This document shows positions 62,041 to 64,000 of a stretch of 64,000 nt of DNA, piece by piece. Location of the stretch: assembly GCF_002843305.1 (NCBI RefSeq), contig NZ_PGSG01000106.1, positions 1-64,000 on the forward strand, given 5' to 3'. The first letter of the stretch is position 1; every line of letters begins with the position of its first letter. The position numbers and the translations under genes were made by a program. The notes below the pieces were generated by a model. It worked only from the letters and a program-made list of their open reading frames with translations, had not been told where the DNA came from and ran no database searches. The DNA comes from Streptomyces barkulensis (GTDB taxonomy: Bacteria; Actinomycetota; Actinomycetes; Streptomycetales; Streptomycetaceae).

Positions 62041-62898
62041 TCAGTCGTGCGGTACGACGGCCACCGGCGCCGGCGAGTGGTGCATCAGGGCGTGGGTGAC
62101 CGGTCCGGTGTGGAAGCCCAGCCGGGCGCGGCGGTTGCGGCGCCCCACCACCAGCAGGGAGGCGTTCTCGGCGGCCTCCAGCAGATGGTGGGCGGCCCTG
62201 CCGACCACGGCCTGCGGCCGCACCTCCACCTCCGGGTGCCTCTCCCGCCAGGGGGCCAGCACCCGGGTCAGGGCGTCGGACTTCTCCTCGGCCAGATCGT
62301 CGATCAGATGGGGGTTCACGGCCACCGGGTTGATGCCGTACACCGGCGGCGGGTCCCAGCCGTGGACGACCGTCAGCGGCACCCCGCGCCGGGCGGCGGC
62401 GTCGAAGGCGAACTCCAGCAGTTCCTCGCGCGGCCTGGTCAGGTCCAGTCCCACCACCACGTCACCGGTGTCCTGCTCGGCGGTCCCGGCCCGCACCAGC
62501 ACCACCGGGCACGCCACGTGCGCCACGGTGGACAACGCCACCGAGCCCACCAGGAAGCCCGTCAGCGTCCCCCGGCCCCGCGAGCCCAGGACCAGCAGCT
62601 CCGCCTCGCCCACCGAGTCCCTGATCACCTCGGCCGGGCGGCCGGCCAGCCGCTCCACGGCGACCTCCAGCGGGGGGTGCTTGCGGGCCAGGTCGGCGGC
62701 CGTCTCGTCCGGCAGCGCCTCCCACCGCTCCCGCGCCTCCGGGTCCATCCCGGACAGCACCTTCGGGTGGGAGTCGTTCTCCTTCACATGTACGAGCCGC
62801 AGCGGCAGCGTGCGGCGCAGCGCCTCGCGGGCCGCCCACTCGGCGGCGGCCAGGCTCTCACGCGAGCCGTCCAGGCCCACGGTGACGGTGCGGGTCAT
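62041..62898 (-). CDS. Universal stress protein, tandem Usp domains
   Basis: 285-residue double UspA protein. First domain: VTVGLDGSRESLAAAEWAA and LVLGSRGRGTLTGFLVGSVALSTVAHVACPVVLVR (ATP-type G signature). Second: VVVGLDLTRPREELLEFAFDAA and LLVVGRRNRRARLGFHTGPVTHALMHHSPAPVAVV (partly degenerate). ATG 62898 follows GCTTGGAGGTACACACC. Promoter GTGT-N14-GGGTAC at 62962-62985 overlaps a GGGAC-N4-GTCCC dyad. Divergent from the GNAT gene. Confidence 0.95.
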   Translation of the reverse strand: MTRTVTVGLDGSRESLAAAEWAAREALRRTLPLRLVHVKENDSHPKVLSGMDPEARERWEALPDETAADLARKHPPLEVAVERLAGRPAEVIRDSVGEAELLVLGSRGRGTLTGFLVGSVALSTVAHVACPVVLVRAGTAEQDTGDVVVGLDLTRPREELLEFAFDAAARRGVPLTVVHGWDPPPVYGINPVAVNPHLIDDLAEEKSDALTRVLAPWRERHPEVEVRPQAVVGRAAHHLLEAAENASLLVVGRRNRRARLGFHTGPVTHALMHHSPAPVAVVPHD

Positions 62899-62961
62899 GG
62901 TGTGTACCTCCAAGCCTTTCCTGCGGAGCGGCCGTCCGCTCCACCTCCAGGCTGCGGCCGG

Positions 62962-62985
62962 GTACCCGCCACCGCGAGGGGACAC
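62962..62985 (-). promoter_or_regulatory. SigB-type promoter of the second Usp gene
   Basis: Minus strand GTGT (62985-62982), 14 bases, GGGTAC (62967-62962). The -35 lies inside the dyad at 62979-62992. Confidence 0.6.
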
Positions 62986-62992
62986 AGGTCCC
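62979..62992. promoter_or_regulatory. DosR-type dyad GGGAC-N4-GTCCC
   Basis: GGGACACAGGTCCC, matching the core of the mycobacterial DosR box (GGGACTWWAGTCCC) in both half-sites and spacing. Confidence 0.5.
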
Positions 62993-63000
62993 GACGGGTG

Positions 63001-63014
63001 GGACCGACCGGCCT
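63001..63014. promoter_or_regulatory. OsdR-like dyad, imperfect
   Basis: GGACCGACCGGCCT; one end base off GGRCCG-NN-CGGYCC. Lies next to the large inverted repeat. Confidence 0.35.
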
Positions 63015-63015
63015 G

Positions 63016-63100
63016 CCGGGCCGCTCCCAGGGCCGGCAGGGGTCCTGCCCGGGCCGTTCGGCCCTGCGCCGGGCCCCTGCCGGCCCTGGGAGCGGCCCGG
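63016..63100. repeat. 85-bp near-perfect inverted repeat (cruciform)
   Basis: 30-bp arms (63016-63045 and 63071-63100, one T:G mismatch) with an inner perfect dyad GGGCCGTTCGGCCC (63051-63064). It lies between divergent genes, where a terminator is not expected. Confidence 0.85.
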
Positions 63101-63147
63101 CTCCCGCAGCACCCTGGAAACCGAGGCAGAAGGAGAGGGGACCGGCC

Positions 63148-64000
63148 ATGACGGGCACCACCGGCACCACCGGAACAGCGGACACCACGGGCGCCGCACA
63201 CCCCGTACGGCCGGCCCACGCGCTGCTGGCCGACGGCCGGACCGTGGAGATCCGCCCCGCCCGCCCCGAGGACCGCACCGGCGTCGAGGGGCTGTACGAG
63301 CGGATGTCGCCCGAGAACCTGCGCCTGCGGTTCTTCGGCTCCGGCAGCGAGCTGGGCCGGCAGGCCGCCCGCCGCGTCTGCGGACCGCCCCGCCCCGGCA
63401 GCCTGGCCCTGCTGGCCCTCCACGAGGGGCGTCCCGTGGGAATCGCCGAGTACGAGGGCGAGGAGGACGGGAACGGGAGCGGGAACGGCGACGGGGGCGG
63501 GGGCGCGGGCCGCACCGCGGAGGTCGCGCTGGCGGTCACCGACGAGTTCCACCACCGCGGCGTGGGCACCCTGCTGCTCGAACACCTCGTCCACGCCGCC
63601 CGCGCCGCCGGCGTCACCGCCTTCACCGCCGGAGCCCTGGCCGACAACCACGCGATGCAGAAGGTCTTCGCCGACCTCGGACTGCGCACCACCCGCCGCT
63701 ACGACTCCGGCGAGGTGCGCTGGGCCATCCGGCTGGACCCCGACGAGCACTACCTGACCGCCGTCGACGAGCGCGCCCGCACCGCCGACGCCGCCAGCCT
63801 CCGCCCGCTGCTGCGCCCCCGCTCCCTCGTCGTGGTCGGCGCCGGCGGACCGGAGGGCACGGCGGGCCGCGCCGTCCTGCGCAACCTGCGCCGCGCCGGC
63901 TTCACCGGGCGCCTGCTGGCCGTCGCCCCCGGCGCACGATCCGTCGAGGGCGTCCCCGCCCACCCGTCGGTGACCGCCCTCCCCAAGGCGCCCGAGCTGG
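63148..64000 (+). CDS. GNAT / CoA-binding fusion, 5' part
   Basis: Start of a large acetyltransferase/acyl-CoA-synthetase-like protein; 284 codons lie in the window and the frame is open at the right edge. After a Thr/Gly leader, residues about 25-210 are a GNAT domain (VEIRPARPEDRTGVEGLYERMSPENLRLRFFG, HHRGVGTLLLEHLVHAARAAGV as the acetyl-CoA loop) with a Gly/Asn linker insertion near 110-125. From about 225 a CoA-binding Rossmann domain begins (LVVVGAGGPEGTAGRAVLRNLRRAGF). The order GNAT then ADP-forming synthetase-like domains matches Pat-type protein acetyltransferases of actinobacteria in reverse order of some others. ATG 63148 has AGGAGAGGGG. Confidence 0.9.
   Translation, partial: MTGTTGTTGTADTTGAAHPVRPAHALLADGRTVEIRPARPEDRTGVEGLYERMSPENLRLRFFGSGSELGRQAARRVCGPPRPGSLALLALHEGRPVGIAEYEGEEDGNGSGNGDGGGGAGRTAEVALAVTDEFHHRGVGTLLLEHLVHAARAAGVTAFTAGALADNHAMQKVFADLGLRTTRRYDSGEVRWAIRLDPDEHYLTAVDERARTADAASLRPLLRPRSLVVVGAGGPEGTAGRAVLRNLRRAGFTGRLLAVAPGARSVEGVPAHPSVTALPKAPEL

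Overview
The window is a stretch of a streptomycete chromosome. Base composition is uniformly very GC-rich, nearly every gene shows strong third-position GC bias, GTG and TTG starts are common, and there are actinobacterial markers: RbpA, separate lnt/ppm genes beside fxsA, a CtpI/CtpH-type giant P-type ATPase, DUF574 methyltransferase and DUF2277. I see 55 intact protein genes, two of them cut by the window ends (ctaD at the left, a GNAT/CoA-binding protein at the right), one insertion-disrupted gene and one 3' gene remnant. No tRNA, rRNA, CRISPR array or phage region was recognised.

Layout. 1-11 kb: 3' end of ctaD, small stress proteins, an SDR, an SRPBCC protein, then a 1,524-residue P-type ATPase divergent from a ClpC-type chaperone. 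11-22 kb: a general-stress block with a hemerythrin protein, a SigB/SigF-family sigma factor, a run of small membrane/amphipathic proteins (DUF3618, holin-like, PRC-barrel/DUF2382), a GH15 glycosidase and a glucose dehydrogenase. 22-33 kb: a TetR-regulated flavin monooxygenase, DinB, an ATP-grasp protein, an FtsK-like protein with an altered Walker A motif, a MocR/YczE divergent pair, a phosphodiesterase and an MFS transporter. 33-45 kb: core genes (rbpA; operon lnt-ppm-fxsA; amidohydrolase; Lrp; acyl-CoA dehydrogenase; polA-like; 6-phosphogluconate dehydrogenase). 45-54 kb: a secreted S1 protease, cold-shock protein plus DEAD helicase, a restriction gene broken by a small inverted-repeat element, a Tat-signal small protein coupled to an amidase, and a D-2-hydroxyacid dehydrogenase. 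53-64 kb: a dormancy/low-oxygen type block (CtpF-like Ca2+ ATPase, DUF4389 membrane protein, flavodoxin, two universal stress proteins, pyruvate phosphate dikinase, GNAT/CoA-binding protein), similar in content to DosR/OsdR-controlled loci.

Two regulatory themes link the window. Promoter elements of the form GNNT-N14-16-GGGTAC (the S. coelicolor SigB consensus as I recall it) lie upstream of at least ten genes, including the sigma factor itself. A 14-bp dyad close to GGGCCG-NN-CGGCCC recurs upstream of the hydroxyacid dehydrogenase, one universal stress protein, and between the second universal stress protein and the acetyltransferase. The clearest mobile-element event is a 171-bp miniature inverted-repeat element in a phosphorothioate-type restriction endonuclease gene; removing it with one TA restores the frame exactly. 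All calls are by reading the sequence; no searches were run.
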